A DNA stretch of 64,000 bases from Channallabes apus (Eukaryota; Chordata; Actinopteri; Siluriformes; Clariidae), in contig CM060109.1 of assembly GCA_030522415.1 (NCBI GenBank), forward strand, positions 37,612,392-37,676,391, written 5' to 3'. Position 1 is the stretch's first letter. The number at the start of each line of letters is the position of its first letter. Made by a program: the position numbers and the translations under genes. The notes beneath the pieces were generated by a model. It was not told the origin of the DNA and did not search any database. It worked only from the letters and a program-made list of their open reading frames with translations. Below are positions 34,701 to 42,600 of this stretch, one piece after another.

Positions 34701-35399
34701 ATAAAGTGCTGCATCTAAATAAACAACACATTTTTAAAAGCTTATTGGATCCAGAAATACCTTCCATGGACAGCAAATTGGCGACTTGCCATAAATACAT
34801 ACTGTCTAAACCAACAACTTTTATTGTCGTATTAATCCTGCATGAAGTTGAGCATATGAGTGCAAGTGTACACAAAGTCCTTCTAATAAACTCTATCAAT
34901 TTGGCGGCCATACTGGCAATTCTCCCAGGCAGTTATTTCCAGTTTTGCAAGATCAGGATCCTATCCACTTATTTGGAGAGAGCAGAAAATGATCAACAAG
35001 ATGATGTTTTAAACACTTGGTTGCTCTGACTACAGCATGTGTTTTGCTATAGCTAATGGAAAAAGGTCTTTGCCTAATTTTGACCATTTTCACCCCAGTG
35101 TGGTCCAAACAACAGCTTTTTTAATGCGACATAAAAAAAGCAAGATGCACTAATCTCTCATAGGGTTATAAGCTGTTATACAGAATTCTAAACTGCGCCT
35201 TAGACTAGACTCAACTCAAGACATTGCATGCTGTACTGGACTGTACAGACTTGCTCCCTCTGATTTTTGTGTCCATGTGTGCTCTCATCGTCTTACCACT
35301 ATCGCTCGTTAGGTTTGGTGATGAAGCTGGAGGTGGGGCAGAGGAGCTGATGGATGGCTGGGAGTGGGTGGATGATGGCAATCTCTCTCCAGACTCCAT
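6244..35399 (-). CDS. baz2b: BAZ2B, bromodomain adjacent to zinc finger domain protein 2B (36 coding exons)
   Basis: A nuclear chromatin reader and regulatory subunit of ISWI-type remodelling complexes. Exons 5' to 3': 35399-35297, 32050-31877, 28451-28311, 27888-27626, 27371-27177, 26303-25875, 24726-24231, 24104-23838, 23703-23649, 22800-22692, 22042-21941, 21269-21059, 20712-20620, 20336-20275, 19927-19862, 18192-18127, 17807-17763, 17522-17496, 16586-16521, 16355-16215, 15707-15453, 12556-12333, 12223-12149, 12039-11811, 11704-11642, 11524-11380, 11227-10566, 10460-10244, 10152-9997, 9838-9678, 9587-9319, 8233-8098, 7888-7742, 7482-7193, 6970-6827, 6397-6244. All introns are GT-AG and phases match throughout. 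The sum is 6438 nt, 2145 aa, against about 2168 aa in human. Start MESGERLPSS matches the human N-terminus as I recall it. Residue-level resemblance in the PHD, bromodomain and the LFLQKPxSFSKLSKLLEV segment favours BAZ2B over BAZ2A. Which teleost paralogue (baz2ba or baz2bb) is undetermined. Confidence 0.95.
7193..7482 (-). CDS. baz2b: BAZ2B basic linker between PHD and bromodomain (residues 1951-2047)
   Basis: A 290-nt exon encodes a Lys/Ser-rich linker. Landmarks are QCKKQASRNTGGG, AKRCKKVYVTGDGSEND, GSISGSSTPKKGGKETRKRK and TQDNSKDLELC. KETRKRK resembles a nuclear localisation signal (inference). It ends in phase 2 at GTACCA and joins the first bromodomain exon through an AG|A arginine codon. 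Confidence 0.93.
7742..7888 (-). CDS. baz2b: BAZ2B PHD finger exon (residues 1902-1950)
   Basis: One 147-nt phase-0 exon encodes a Cys4-His-Cys3 PHD finger. Predicted zinc ligands are C1903, C1906, C1918, C1921, H1926, C1929, C1944 and C1947, within YCQLC, LLLLCDDCDKGCHTYC and GDWFCPACIAK. All eight ligands are present. The family PHD binds the unmodified N-terminal tail of histone H3. The CDDC core replaces CDGC of the human protein as recalled. Sequence and spacing leave little doubt about the domain. Confidence 0.96.
8098..8233 (-). CDS. baz2b: BAZ2B helical exon before the PHD finger (residues 1856-1901)
   Basis: This encodes CEEDLSPGLKVWRKALHKVR, then SSAQLSLCLQQLQHSIAWER and SIMKV, the conserved helix leading into the PHD finger. 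The acceptor is CATCTAG at 8240-8234 and the donor is GTAAGG at 8097. It reads directly into YCQLC of the next exon. Confidence 0.95.
8525..9270. other. BAZ2B intron, no feature recognised
   Basis: This lies within the intron between the exons ending at 9319 and starting at 8233. It is unique-looking AT-rich DNA. The short open frame at 8824-9015 has no domain and no splice context. I see no repeat or RNA gene. Confidence 0.5.
9319..11227 (-). CDS. baz2b: BAZ2B linker exons between WHIM and PHD (residues 1368-1856)
   Basis: Five exons: 11227-10566 (the longest, 662 nt), 10460-10244, 10152-9997, 9838-9678 and 9587-9319. Landmarks are NLFLQKPSSFSKLSKLLEVT, a WFSLLPRSPCD segment, a long Ser/Thr run, SPLPIPQEMFTGWWKVSSSE (a WHIM3-like GWW), HPRGIRERVLQKQIQKQMEY, DIAVLQQVEELERKVTSASL, GWTPTEPESERDDLLYYEQK and NPLDIAVARLFVLERNIERR. 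Each has a clear counterpart in BAZ2B as I recall it. The linker as a whole is probably flexible with helical islands. Confidence 0.93.
11380..12556 (-). CDS. baz2b: BAZ2B WHIM-region and acidic-tract exons (residues 1123-1368)
   Basis: Five exons: 12556-12333, 12223-12149, 12039-11811, 11704-11642 and 11524-11380. In order they give AKTALGEHVSSVEINRDNMS, the WHIM1-like MAFLVNELASNRSVV, EIDKSIDQMTNLRRERC, SSLRKMRIIYAKRTGKRDSS, an Asp/Glu-rich block of some 25 residues (about 1255-1285), EELEKQIEKLTK, and the WHIM2-like GQDRYKRRYWALPQCGGVFV. The order DDT-WHIM1-acidic-WHIM2 matches the BAZ2 family. Confidence 0.93.
12637..12656. repeat. (TA)n microsatellite in a BAZ2B intron
   Basis: About ten uninterrupted TA dinucleotides lie a little over 80 bp upstream (in transcript order) of the exon that starts at 12556. 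Confidence 0.85.
12965..14640 (-). mobile_element. L2-clade LINE, 5'-truncated, inside a BAZ2B intron
   Basis: Minus-strand reverse transcriptase is readable as an open frame at 14523-13654. It contains LKNFRPISVLPFVSKVLEKI, the palm motif LLLLDLSAAFDTIDH, LTCGLPQGSILTPSLFSLYM and the catalytic HFYADDTQIYL box near 13924-13935. After a frameshift the C-terminal part continues (KMKHFLTPKTLEMAVHAFI and related, about 13630-13250) and ends with the typical ARAFAVAGPQFWNTLPLEIR segment at about 13220-13127. The endonuclease half is missing, as usual for 5'-truncated LINE copies. It shares the transcriptional orientation of BAZ2B. L2/CR1-type assignment is from these RT motifs. Confidence 0.85.
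15453..15707 (-). CDS. baz2b: BAZ2B DDT-domain exon (residues 1038-1122)
   Basis: One 255-nt phase-0 exon encodes ALPELSRLPGLLLPDGCFGD, then CLMVMQFVRCFGKVLRL, LQAGLLNLSPSTTQLQDLL and LLSAAVCDPGFPPGS. This is the DDT helical domain, which in BAZ-family proteins contacts the ISWI ATPase and, with the WHIM motifs, linker DNA. The next exon (12556) continues KTALGEHVSSVEINRDNMSE. The intervening intron carries the L2 insertion at 12965-14640. Confidence 0.95.
15931..15992. repeat. A-run and T-run pair in a BAZ2B intron
   Basis: An 18-base A run (about 15932-15949) is followed within 25 bases by an 18-base T run (about 15975-15992). Together they could pair as a simple hairpin. No element is recognised around them. 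Confidence 0.6.
16215..20712 (-). CDS. baz2b: BAZ2B long charged helix / coiled-coil exons (residues 849-1037)
   Basis: Eight short exons: 20712-20620, 20336-20275, 19927-19862, 18192-18127, 17807-17763, 17522-17496, 16586-16521 and 16355-16215. Most are multiples of three: 66, 66, 45, 27, 66 and 141 nt. They encode a Lys/Glu/Arg/Gln-rich helix of nearly 190 residues, for example EIARQAAQIKIIRKLEKRAL, EKVKRLEQLRVEKELRAQQI and ERERLKQEKRDEKRLNKERK. The last exon ends PNEDMCLPDQK immediately before the DDT domain. The helix probably serves as a spacer and interaction surface with ISWI. Confidence 0.93.
17496..17522 (-). CDS. baz2b: 27-nt in-frame microexon of BAZ2B (ELERHRLEM)
   Basis: An exon of only nine codons lies between an acceptor TTTCTGGCAG and a donor GTATGG. 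It encodes ELERHRLEM, closely similar to an ELERHRLDM segment I recall in some mammalian BAZ2B isoforms. Both flanking introns are phase 0, so skipping it keeps the frame and joins ILKQQ directly to ERERRKQ. That is the layout expected of a regulated cassette exon. The exon is supported by splice motifs and protein similarity; alternative use is inferred. Confidence 0.85.
18995..19140 (-). repeat. Copy of a dispersed fish repeat family (minus orientation)
   Basis: The plus-strand string GACTGTGGGAGGAAACCGGA at 19004-19023 is the reverse complement of the TCCGGTTTCCTCCCACAGTC core typical of this family; the copy at 42350-42600 carries the same core in plus orientation with a few changes. Related copies lie near 23315-23580, 42350-42600, 44125-44330 and 47435-47675. 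The family's class is not decided here. Confidence 0.55.
21059..21269 (-). CDS. baz2b: BAZ2B exon with AT-hook (residues 779-849)
   Basis: It begins GLQWCLLKEDEVIPCILAME, the end of the TAM-domain module, followed by an RGRP AT-hook core at residues 801-804 that would bind the minor groove of AT-rich DNA. The human protein has a second AT-hook shortly after, RRKGRP-like; here the corresponding segment reads RQRKRRPRSVG and lacks the GRP core. The exon ends in phase 1 with KLEAQ, leading into the charged helix. Confidence 0.9.
21492..21505. repeat. Poly-C tract in a BAZ2B intron
   Basis: A run of about 14 C is followed by a C-rich tail. It lies about 220 bp 5' (transcript order) of the AT-hook exon. 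Confidence 0.85.
21941..23703 (-). CDS. baz2b: BAZ2B TAM/MBD-like domain exons (residues 690-778)
   Basis: Three exons: 23703-23649 (KRRRVTDEQALRRPLTHG), 22800-22692 (WKRETRITNICGRVQGEVAY, then YAPCGKKLKQYPDVMK) and 22042-21941 (YLARNGISEITRDHFSFSAK, then IGVGNFYEAREGPE). Together they form the TAM (TIP5/ARBP/MBD) fold shared with methyl-CpG-binding proteins. In BAZ2 proteins this domain has been linked to nucleic-acid binding rather than strict methyl-CpG recognition. The short 55-nt exon was found because its phase exactly joins the G-W codon across the intron. Confidence 0.93.
23315..23580 (+). repeat. Dispersed fish repeat copy, interrupted
   Basis: It shows the family order: TTCCCACCCATAATCTAAAG then ACATGCAG, and later TACCCTGCC, AGGATAGGCTCCAGG and a GAGTGAGTGAGCGAGCGAG tail. 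About 75 bases in the middle (about 23390-23465, including GTTGGGTATAACGCGTTAGA) do not match the other copies and may be a nested insertion. Confidence 0.55.
23838..24726 (-). CDS. baz2b: BAZ2B exons with QEAPLAL-like motif and acidic tract (residues 436-690)
   Basis: Two exons: 24726-24231 and 24104-23838. The first holds GVVQSNVQDAPLALITK and FNTPINLSTGARQ, both recognisable counterparts of human BAZ2B segments, then FPSSKDSDGSGEYEDDEEED. The second starts GSGSNLDTDSDNDDEDIKDE and is strongly acidic before a Ser-rich part. Acidic tracts here probably contact histones or basic partners; that role is inferred. Confidence 0.9.
24925..25135. mobile_element. Tc1-like transposon fragment
   Basis: It shares the string TGTGTGAAAATGATTCCTCA with 41640-41665, followed in both by a diverged TGAATCCTGGAATATGCC-like segment. 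I recall this as antisense Tc1-type transposase DNA in fish. No open frame survives. Limits are approximate. Confidence 0.45.
25875..32050 (-). CDS. baz2b: BAZ2B N-terminal Ser/Pro-rich exons (residues 35-435)
   Basis: Five exons: 32050-31877, 28451-28311, 27888-27626, 27371-27177 and 26303-25875. They encode low-complexity, probably disordered sequence. Landmarks are GRLFQLVSDPG and HPQLGTFP then DFWRASDPQLP (residues about 35-105), LFPPLLGLPPLFTPP (about 110-125), a Lys/Asn/Ser-rich linker, a Ser/Asp cluster SDSQSGSSSDSSSDTLSS (about 235-255) with an acidic ENEDDDEG, and repeated SPKP motifs (about 350-400). HTSVIQAIG matches HTSVIQSTG in the human protein as I recall it. These regions diverge quickly, so exact exon edges rest on phase agreement and splice motifs. 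Confidence 0.85.
28765..28795. repeat. Poly-C followed by poly-A tract
   Basis: About 21 C run directly into about ten A, in the BAZ2B intron between the exons at 28451 and 31877. Confidence 0.85.
29762..29780. repeat. Poly-G tract
   Basis: A run of about 19 G inside the Tc1-like element, followed by an ACACAC stretch. Confidence 0.85.
29970..30575 (+). mobile_element. Possible solo LTR or LTR-like insertion nested in the Tc1-like element
   Basis: A T-rich block of about 600 bp differs in composition from its surroundings. It ends with GTTACGGCCCGACCTAGACT followed by GGAGCGTAACA, and contains AATAAA (in TTTGTAAATAAAC near 30478-30490), as retroviral-type LTRs often do. I recall similar ends in fish Gypsy-class LTRs. 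The left edge and target-site duplication are unresolved, so the call is tentative. Confidence 0.3.
32680..33010 (+). mobile_element. Tc1-like transposase C-terminal fragment (family B)
   Basis: The plus strand reads through a degraded transposase end: a SSDINPSEHLWDDLEH-like segment at about 32830-32875 (the family motif is SPDLNPIEHLWDELE), followed by LTNAIEAELKQQWETKSVMG. The Glu of SEHLW corresponds to the last catalytic acidic residue. Several stops interrupt it. It shares its 3' part (AATGGGATGTTCAACA) with the copy at 63580-63885. It lies in a BAZ2B intron. Confidence 0.65.
33149..33167. repeat. Poly-G tract
   Basis: About 19 consecutive G in a BAZ2B intron. Confidence 0.85.
34200..34420. 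other. Possible conserved non-coding block in a BAZ2B intron
   Basis: This stretch lacks simple repeats and transposon motifs, unlike its neighbours, and has mixed composition with homeobox-type cores (TTTAATTGT, TTCATTAAGG). I infer possible constraint from its texture only; no open frame with splice sites is present. Confidence 0.2.
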
Positions 35400-35401
35400 A
35401 A
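35297..35401 (-). CDS. baz2b: BAZ2B first coding exon with start codon
   Basis: The splice acceptor (AG at 35403-35402) is followed by just two untranslated bases before the ATG at 35399-35397. The exon encodes MESGERLPSS and a Ser/Pro-rich stretch (residues 1-35) and ends in phase 1 before GTAAGA. If spliced to the proposed exon 1 donor at 56395, the start context becomes GAAGTTATGG, with G at -3 and +4, a good Kozak setting. No earlier in-frame ATG is possible within this exon. Confidence 0.9.
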
Positions 35402-35559
35402 CTGCAAAACATTGCACACCACAAATCAACAAACACATTTACAGAAAATAATACAATGATACAGACTATTTTAGCGAAAAGTATGAAAATGTCATTTACT
35501 TTTAAATGTCCGGGTAACAATAAAAGATGTGTGATTAAGTACAGTATGTTATTCCCCGG

Positions 35560-35560
35560 G

Positions 35561-35597
<37 letters not shown>
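35560..35597. repeat. Long poly-A tract
   Basis: About 37 consecutive A lie some 160 bp 5' (transcript order) of the start-codon exon, a T tract on the transcribed strand. Open frames spanning it (Lys or Phe runs) are artefacts. Confidence 0.85.
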
Positions 35598-35598
<1 letters not shown>

Positions 35599-37727
35599 AC
35601 ATACACTGGCCTTTCCTCTCACTCAAACACCCCACACATAACCAAATCAAACCCAAATGAATTGACAGTGTGTTATTATGCATTAGGTGAAACGTCTGTC
35701 TCTCTGTGTGTGTGCGCGCAGAACAACCACATTGGCTGTAAAATCATTTGCACATTTTAACACATTGCAAATTAACATTGAGCAAGATGGTGACAAGCAG
35801 ACATGCTGACCAGCAGAAATTTGTGATTTGCTTAGTATTGCATATTGGAAGCCAAAGTTGTGTTATAATCCCTCCACCATCCACCACAGTAAAATATTTA
35901 AATCACATTGAGGCTGGTGTTTCCGAAATAGCTTGCTTTATATATACAGTAATATCTACTAACATGATTGAAGACTGTTGACTTCATAACGAACACCTAC
36001 AGTATTCAACTGCACATCCATGCATTTAACTGATCAGCTAATCTAATCAGCACATGTAAATATTACCTGAATCTGTTGCCTTGTATCTGTGTGATATTGT
36101 ATATCAAACATTACTTGTGATAGCTGTGACTTTGATGATTCTAAGATGGGTGCTGTTTGCAGAAGGTCTGATTTGAGTATTTAATAGACTGGTTAATCTC
36201 CCACCAGAGTGAGCGGCAGTTGCAGGTTGAAATGCCTTGTTATTAATAGAGGTTGGAAAAATACGGCCAGATTTGTTTGAGCTTACAGGAGGGATACGAT
36301 ATCTTCATTACTCTTTCTAGCCATGTTGAGGAGGAAAGCTCAGATCAATAACAGCCCATGCAAAATGGACCACTGGAAATTAGAGAGAGAGAGAGGAGGA
36401 AAAAAAAAAAAAACTAATCTTCTTTCAGTCTTCAACTGTTCGGTTTGGGTGAGTCAATGACCTTTAGAGTCTTGTTTTTGGCTGAGACGAGTTAAACCTG
36501 GTGTGGTCTTTTGCTGCTGCTGTAGTCTGTCCATCTCAAGGTTCATTCAATTCTGAGATGGTTTTCTGCTCACCACAGTTGTTACTTATTTCAGTTTCTA
36601 TTGACTTCCTGTCAGCTCAGACCAGTCTGGTCATTCTTCTTTAAGCCAATAAAGTGGACAGCAAGTGTATATACACAATTTTTCCATTGGTATTTTTCAT
36701 TTGCAACATATATTCATTATTAGAATAATGCCAGAGACAGGAGTAATTTGACTGGATTTATAATGATGATGATGCTTTCTGGCAGGCCATTCAGTATCAG
36801 TTATGAGATCTTAACTCCATATGAAAGGCAAATGTAACATGTCTTCACTCTGAGTGCTTATACAATCTAATGTGGTTGGTCAAAAAGACAGCAAACATGT
36901 TTTGTATGGGTGGGTGACCTACAGTATATCAGGTCACAATTCGATATTTCCATGATATGGATCTCTACACACAGGATGGCCCAAAACGCGGACACACACA
37001 CGCACGCACCTTAAATCTGAATAAATAAATAGAAGGATCAAGGCTTATGGATCGAGACTTTTTAGCCACTCCGATAATGTTTTAAATAATTCCTCACAAT
37101 ATTAGTGTCATGTTGTCCAACTCTACCTATTAGCAATAATAAGAGACAAAAGTATATACTGTAAATGTCAGTTGGACAAATAAGCGTTTCTGTAAATTTG
37201 ACACTAAGCTCTGTCCCTCATTTCATTTTTAGCAATCTGAGAGTAATTCAGGATAAATTAAAACCTCTCATCACCTCATCAGTGACTGATGTCTATGGTG
37301 TAGAGGAAAGATTACTCCAGCAAATTTCCTTGGATTTTATTTTAGACAGGGCTAACTAGTGTAATGATGTTCTGTCTGTCTGTCTCTGTGTGTGTGCGCG
37401 TGTGCATGCACACATGTGTCTCTCTCTCTTTCTTTCTCCGGGTCTATTTTCTGTGTGTGTTATGTCTGGTAGTGTGCTAACAGATGGCTGGTCATCAGCA
37501 TGGAACATCAGTATTGAATCACACAAACACGCGCGCACACGCACACGCACGGACAAATCCTTCTGAAAGCCAAAGTGTCCTGGTCCTCAAGCACCACAAC
37601 ACCACTATCTACTGTAAACCCAGCAACATGACCCAGTCTCCTGAAAGATCAAATATATTAAGCACAAACTTTTAATCATACACGTAAAACCAGACACAGC
37701 TGTGGGAGTGATCAAAAAAAGAAGAAG

Positions 37728-37759
<32 letters not shown>
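37728..37759. repeat. Long poly-A tract
   Basis: About 30 A, preceded by GAAGAAG, in intron 1. Confidence 0.8.
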
Positions 37760-37761
<2 letters not shown>

Positions 37762-38541
37762 ACAAACAGGCAGGGAAAGGTGCTCGCAACTTCATTGCAG
37801 ATAGAAAACTTTAAGGGGGAAAAAATGACAAAAATCTATTAAAAGGAAAGAGAGGCAATTATACAGAGTGGTGAATTTATATGTGAAGGGTGGTCTTTGT
37901 TATTTGTCCCTGTGTCTTTGTGGGTATGGATTGTTGTTCTCAGTCAGCCATTAAAGGTGGGCAAAAAAAAAAAAAAACTATAGTGTAAATATTCTTTCAT
38001 AATATACAGGATGTACAGTACAGTACCTTTATATCTAGGCTGTTCGGTCAAGTTTCAGATAAAACAATAAAAATCCTTTGGCTACGGTATTTCTCAAATA
38101 TTTCTCACAGTTTCCCCAAACACATCATCAGATCCATTATTATTGGTATTTTCAATTTTTGAAAAAAGGTTGTGGTTTCTTAACTTAATCCCATGCTCAT
38201 TAGATTAATGAAATAAATTAATTTACTCTAGGACCTTTAGAAATTCCTTCCAACCCTGCCAGTTATTCAATGTTCATACATTTATGATCTGCATAACAAG
38301 TGTTTAGTTTTCATTAGTGATTTTAACTCTACACAAAAACACATTTCCTTGAAACACACACACACACGTATATTTAGAAAGTTTTTCAATGCCACAATTG
38401 AAAGGCTATTTCAGTTTATACCCATATGCTACATGGAAATTCCGCTTCTGATTTGCTGTCATTGTGCTACATTAACCTGTGACAAATTCAAGCAATCTAC
38501 ATCAGTCATATGTCCAGGAATTGTAATGAAGCTGGAAAACG

Positions 38542-38542
<1 letters not shown>

Positions 38543-38577
<35 letters not shown>
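38543..38577. repeat. (CA)n microsatellite
   Basis: About 17 CA units in intron 1. Confidence 0.9.
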
Positions 38578-38579
<2 letters not shown>

Positions 38580-38599
38580 AACAAAAGCTAAATAAATGC

Positions 38600-38940
38600 C
38601 CAAATGGTGAGCCCTATACTATGAAGACGACAGCTCAGGGAAATTAAACATGCTTTGCTCTGCTTTCTTGCCATAATAATGTATTCCATCAGGATCAAAC
38701 AGTACTTAATCAGCTCCTCACATCACCCAGGTCACTAAGCCATATGAGATGAAGAGAGATAAAAGACGTGAACAATAAAAAGGGGACAGAGCTGAAGTGC
38801 GCTCTTTATAGAAAACAATGGGCTTCAGATCCGTCTAAAAGCAGAACTCTGTGTCTTTATCCAACATTAGCGGTCTGAATTTTAGTTTCCCCAAGGCATA
38901 AATTAAATCACATAATAGATGTGGGAGCTAAAACGCATGC
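38600..38940. other. Possible conserved non-coding block in intron 1
   Basis: A unique-looking stretch of about 340 bp starts just after a CA microsatellite. It contains TAATCAG, GATAAAAG and TTAAATCACATAATAG elements and no transposon motif. Regulatory function is only inferred from texture. Confidence 0.2.
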
Positions 38941-41569
38941 ATCACCTGAAAAGATATCTAATAAAGAGATTCTTTTAAATCCGGGTTAATCTGGGTCAGA
39001 TTTAACAGCAGCTTAACCCTGAAACAAAGTGGTTTAATGAAAAAAATTAAATAAAAATTATATTAACAATGCATAGTTTAATCATAATGACTAATAAAGA
39101 TTTTTGACTTTGCCTATTCCTTCATCTTATTTTAGATGTTTATGGACTATGGTATTTTGAGATTGCTGTTTGTACACAGTGTAACACAAAAGACGTTTAA
39201 AAGTAGTGCAGAGTTGACTCAGTCTGAGTGTTTAAGCACTTTACCGTAATGCATCACTTTTCGTAAAAGGTTTATAAATGATGAGCAATGCACATATGGT
39301 TTAGAGGCAGAAAATATAAGGAAAGAAGTCAGACTGTACAATAAGTTGTAGCATGGGGAAAAAAATAAAAAAAAAGAAAGCAAGAAGCGGTTTACTGTAC
39401 ACATGCAGCATTAATGGTGTGCATCAACAAAAGTGTTCTGTTTGAACAATATTAAACTCAAAATCAATTATTAAATTGAATTATTTTAAAAAAAAGTTGA
39501 CTCCTGAGATCTCAATTACAGACTTAGAAAACTTTATAGGATCTTCCCTATGTCTTAATTCGTAACTTTGTAAAAAGCCAACTAAAACACAAGTGTATGA
39601 TTTTATTTTTTTTTCCATCTCTCAAGATTCTTTCTCTGTGCTACAGCCATGGAAGGTGCAATTTCTTTTTCTTCTTTGAGATTTAATTTCAGATTTTGAG
39701 CAGAGTTATAGAATTTCTTTTACACAATTTCTTATCAGTAAACATGGCAACCGTACATTTCAAGCTAGTTAATACACTCGGCTATGAAATGCATTACTGC
39801 CATGAAGAAAGTGCTTGTTATGAGACAATAACAATTCATTACTGCTGTAAATGATACGAATGCTCATCTTCCCCATCTCCTTTTAATCTTAAATTGTTCC
39901 AGAAATTATTTCTCTACTTTGTCAACCACAGGATGATGATCTGCTGCTGATAAAATGTGAAGACATAATGTCCACATTAGTGCCATGAAACAGGAGCACA
40001 AACACTCAATTTCATTTTTCATTGAAACCCTTAAACAGACAATGAAAGAGCTGAACAAAATCAGTTCTTGTACACTCTACAGTCCATACCTTTGTGGCTA
40101 TGCTCCTGAAGACGGAAGGCTAAGATAGAAAAATAGGATAGCAGACGTCCTCCGGCCATCTGACTTTTGCCATGAAGATATGCAAATGTACATGACACGC
40201 ATTTTAAAAGGATGACAATACTAAAAGTCATGGCTGGAATAATAAAGGATTCCAAGAACGTCTGCTTGACATTAACCAGCTTCATGTCTCGGTGCCAGAG
40301 AGAAAATGTGGCAAAGGAAAGTTGTGTGAGAAGGTGTGTGAGGGGAAATAACAAAACAAAAAAAAAAAAACAATGGAACGTTTATGCTTTTAAAAGGAAT
40401 ACTGTAAGACTAAACTGTGCATAGACATACAAGCTTTAACAGACACCCACAGTTTTATAATAAAATGTATGCAACCAAAACTCTTTGCCCTTATGACGAC
40501 TATTATTAGTTTCAGACTGGAATATACTCATCTTGCCTAATAGCGAAAATTGAAAACTGAGGATGGACTGTCCCAGACAAAAATATCTAAACATAGGGTA
40601 AAATATCAATAGCGTAACAACCTGGTTGATGTGGGCCTTCATCTTTGTGTTGTTAGGAGCTCTATTATGAACATTCCTCTCATTTTATGCCCTGGAAAGT
40701 TTAAAGGGGCTAACAGAAAAGAGTGAATTAATAGCTAAACCTTACTGCTTACAAATGTATAACATTTTGATGCATACAATTTATCATAAAATAATGGGCA
40801 TGTTATTTACTTATTGTATGTCTGTGTATAATTTCTTAGATCATGTGGTTAGATTTCTGAATATGGCATTTAAGAAAACTTACAGAATAAAATGGCAAAC
40901 AAAAACTGACTGATCTTTTGTACACAAGAGTTCAATGCTTTTTAAAGATAAATTGCTCTAGAGCTTTTATATTCAAAAAGTCTGAATTTCTATTCAAGGT
41001 TAAAGTCGTTAAACGATCAGTGACAACTAACTTGTTTAAATCTTACAAGCAACATGCATTCACATTGGGACAAAATACATTCAAGCCTAGTGTAAAAAAC
41101 CCCACTGTGTAAAGTGTAGTTTTAGAAGAAATGTTTAACTAGAAAAAAGAAAAATATCAATTGACTGATTTTCGTGCCTAAACAAACTAAATATGCTAAA
41201 TGTATCTGTTTTCATTGCTGAATAAACTGATTAAATAAACAGACATTAAAGGACCTCACAAGACACTGTAATATCAAAATGATTTTGAAGCAAAAGTTAC
41301 ATGGTGCCCCAAGTTCTCATATGGCCACGCCACTTTCTCCTTCTTTCAAATCAACAAAAACTGCAAAACTAAATTTATTGACTGAAAAAAAAAAAAAAAG
41401 GTATAATACCCAAGACCCACACATGATATTACACTGAATTATGGAATCCCTAATACAAGGTGAGCGCTGGGTCTAGATTGACTTGCAATAAACTTACAAG
41501 CATAACCATTCATAAAAATGGCTTTGGTTACAACATACAGTACATTTGTCATGAAATAGTTTTCAAAAT

Positions 41570-41780
41570 CATATTATGGTCTTCTCCAGCACACCGCAAA
41601 GACCTTCAATGGGTTTGAGGTCAGGCCTCTCTGTGGTGGCCAATTTATGTGTGAAAATGATTCCTCATACTATTAGATCCACTCCTTCACTACTTGAATC
41701 CTGGAATATGCCCGGTTTTCCCCAGAGCAATCTACGTAACAAGTGACTTTCCTGTATCCACATAGCTATGCAGTCCCACA
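41570..41780. mobile_element. Tc1-like transposon fragment
   Basis: It contains CCTTCAATGGGTTTGAGGTC, the antisense of the transposase DLxPIE motif region, then TGTGTGAAAATGATTCCTCA shared with 24925-25135, and TGAATCCTGGAATATGCCC. There is no open frame. Edges are approximate. Confidence 0.5.
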
Positions 41781-42349
41781 CCAGCTAACTCTAGCATGTG
41801 CATATTTTGTTAGTAATATATTGATGGCATTCAATTTTCTTTAAGACATGCATTATTCATTTTATGATTGTAAATTACCAAATCACATATTCTTATGCTG
41901 AAAAATATAAATTCATATTTGTAACCAAGGTAATGATGTAGGGTAGATGATGAGCACCCAAGCCTTAGCCTAGCATAAATATGCTCCCTATATAAATCAG
42001 CTGGCATTCATTTTTAAGCCAGCAATTACATTAAATGGCAACCTAAACATACCCCACACCCCAAATTTATTGCTGCATTAATGGTTGGTGCAGCATTACT
42101 GCATGTGTGGTCTAATTAAATGATTAAAAAGGAACACCTAACACATTGAAAACACAATGCAACTAGGCCAAGCTAAATACCATCTTTTAGTGTCCCGTGA
42201 TTTACATCTTAAAAGAATGAGAATAACATTTTCCTCAAAATTACACAACCGAGTAAGGTCAGTTGGGTATGGACCTGCTTGGACATTTTAACATGGATCA
42301 CTCCTTATGACAGGTGTTCTAACAATCTGTTAATTACAAAACAAAGTAA

Positions 42350-42447
42350 GTAAAGTGAATATTTTCCTCCAGGTACTCTGGTTTCCTCCCAGAGTCCAAA
42401 GATATGCAGGCTAATTGGCGTTCCCAAATTTTCCGTAGTGTGTGAAT

Positions 42448-42481
<34 letters not shown>

Positions 42482-42600
42482 CCTGCGATGGATTAGCACC
42501 CTGTCCAGGGTGTACCCTGCATCGTGCCCCAAGTCTTCTGGGATAGACTCCAGGTCCCTGCGACCCTGAATACAGCGGTATAGAAGATGAGTGAGTAAAG
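42350..42600 (+). repeat. Dispersed fish repeat copy, best preserved
   Basis: The order is TACTCTGGTTTCCTCCCAGA, CCAAAGATATGCAGG, GGCGTTCCCAAATTTTCCGT, a (TG)n run, CCCTGCGATGGATTAGCACC, CTGTCCAGGGTGTACCCTGC, GGGATAGACTCCAGG and GCGGTATAGAAGATGAGTGA. It is the reference copy for the four related pieces in this window. Confidence 0.7.
42447..42480. repeat. (TG)n microsatellite within the dispersed repeat
   Basis: About 16 TG units expand the GTGTGTG stretch present in all copies of this repeat family. Confidence 0.85.

Noticed and set aside
35299..35641. Open frames with Lys or Phe runs on either strand
   Set aside because: They are produced by the 37-base A tract; only the MESGERLPSS frame has support.
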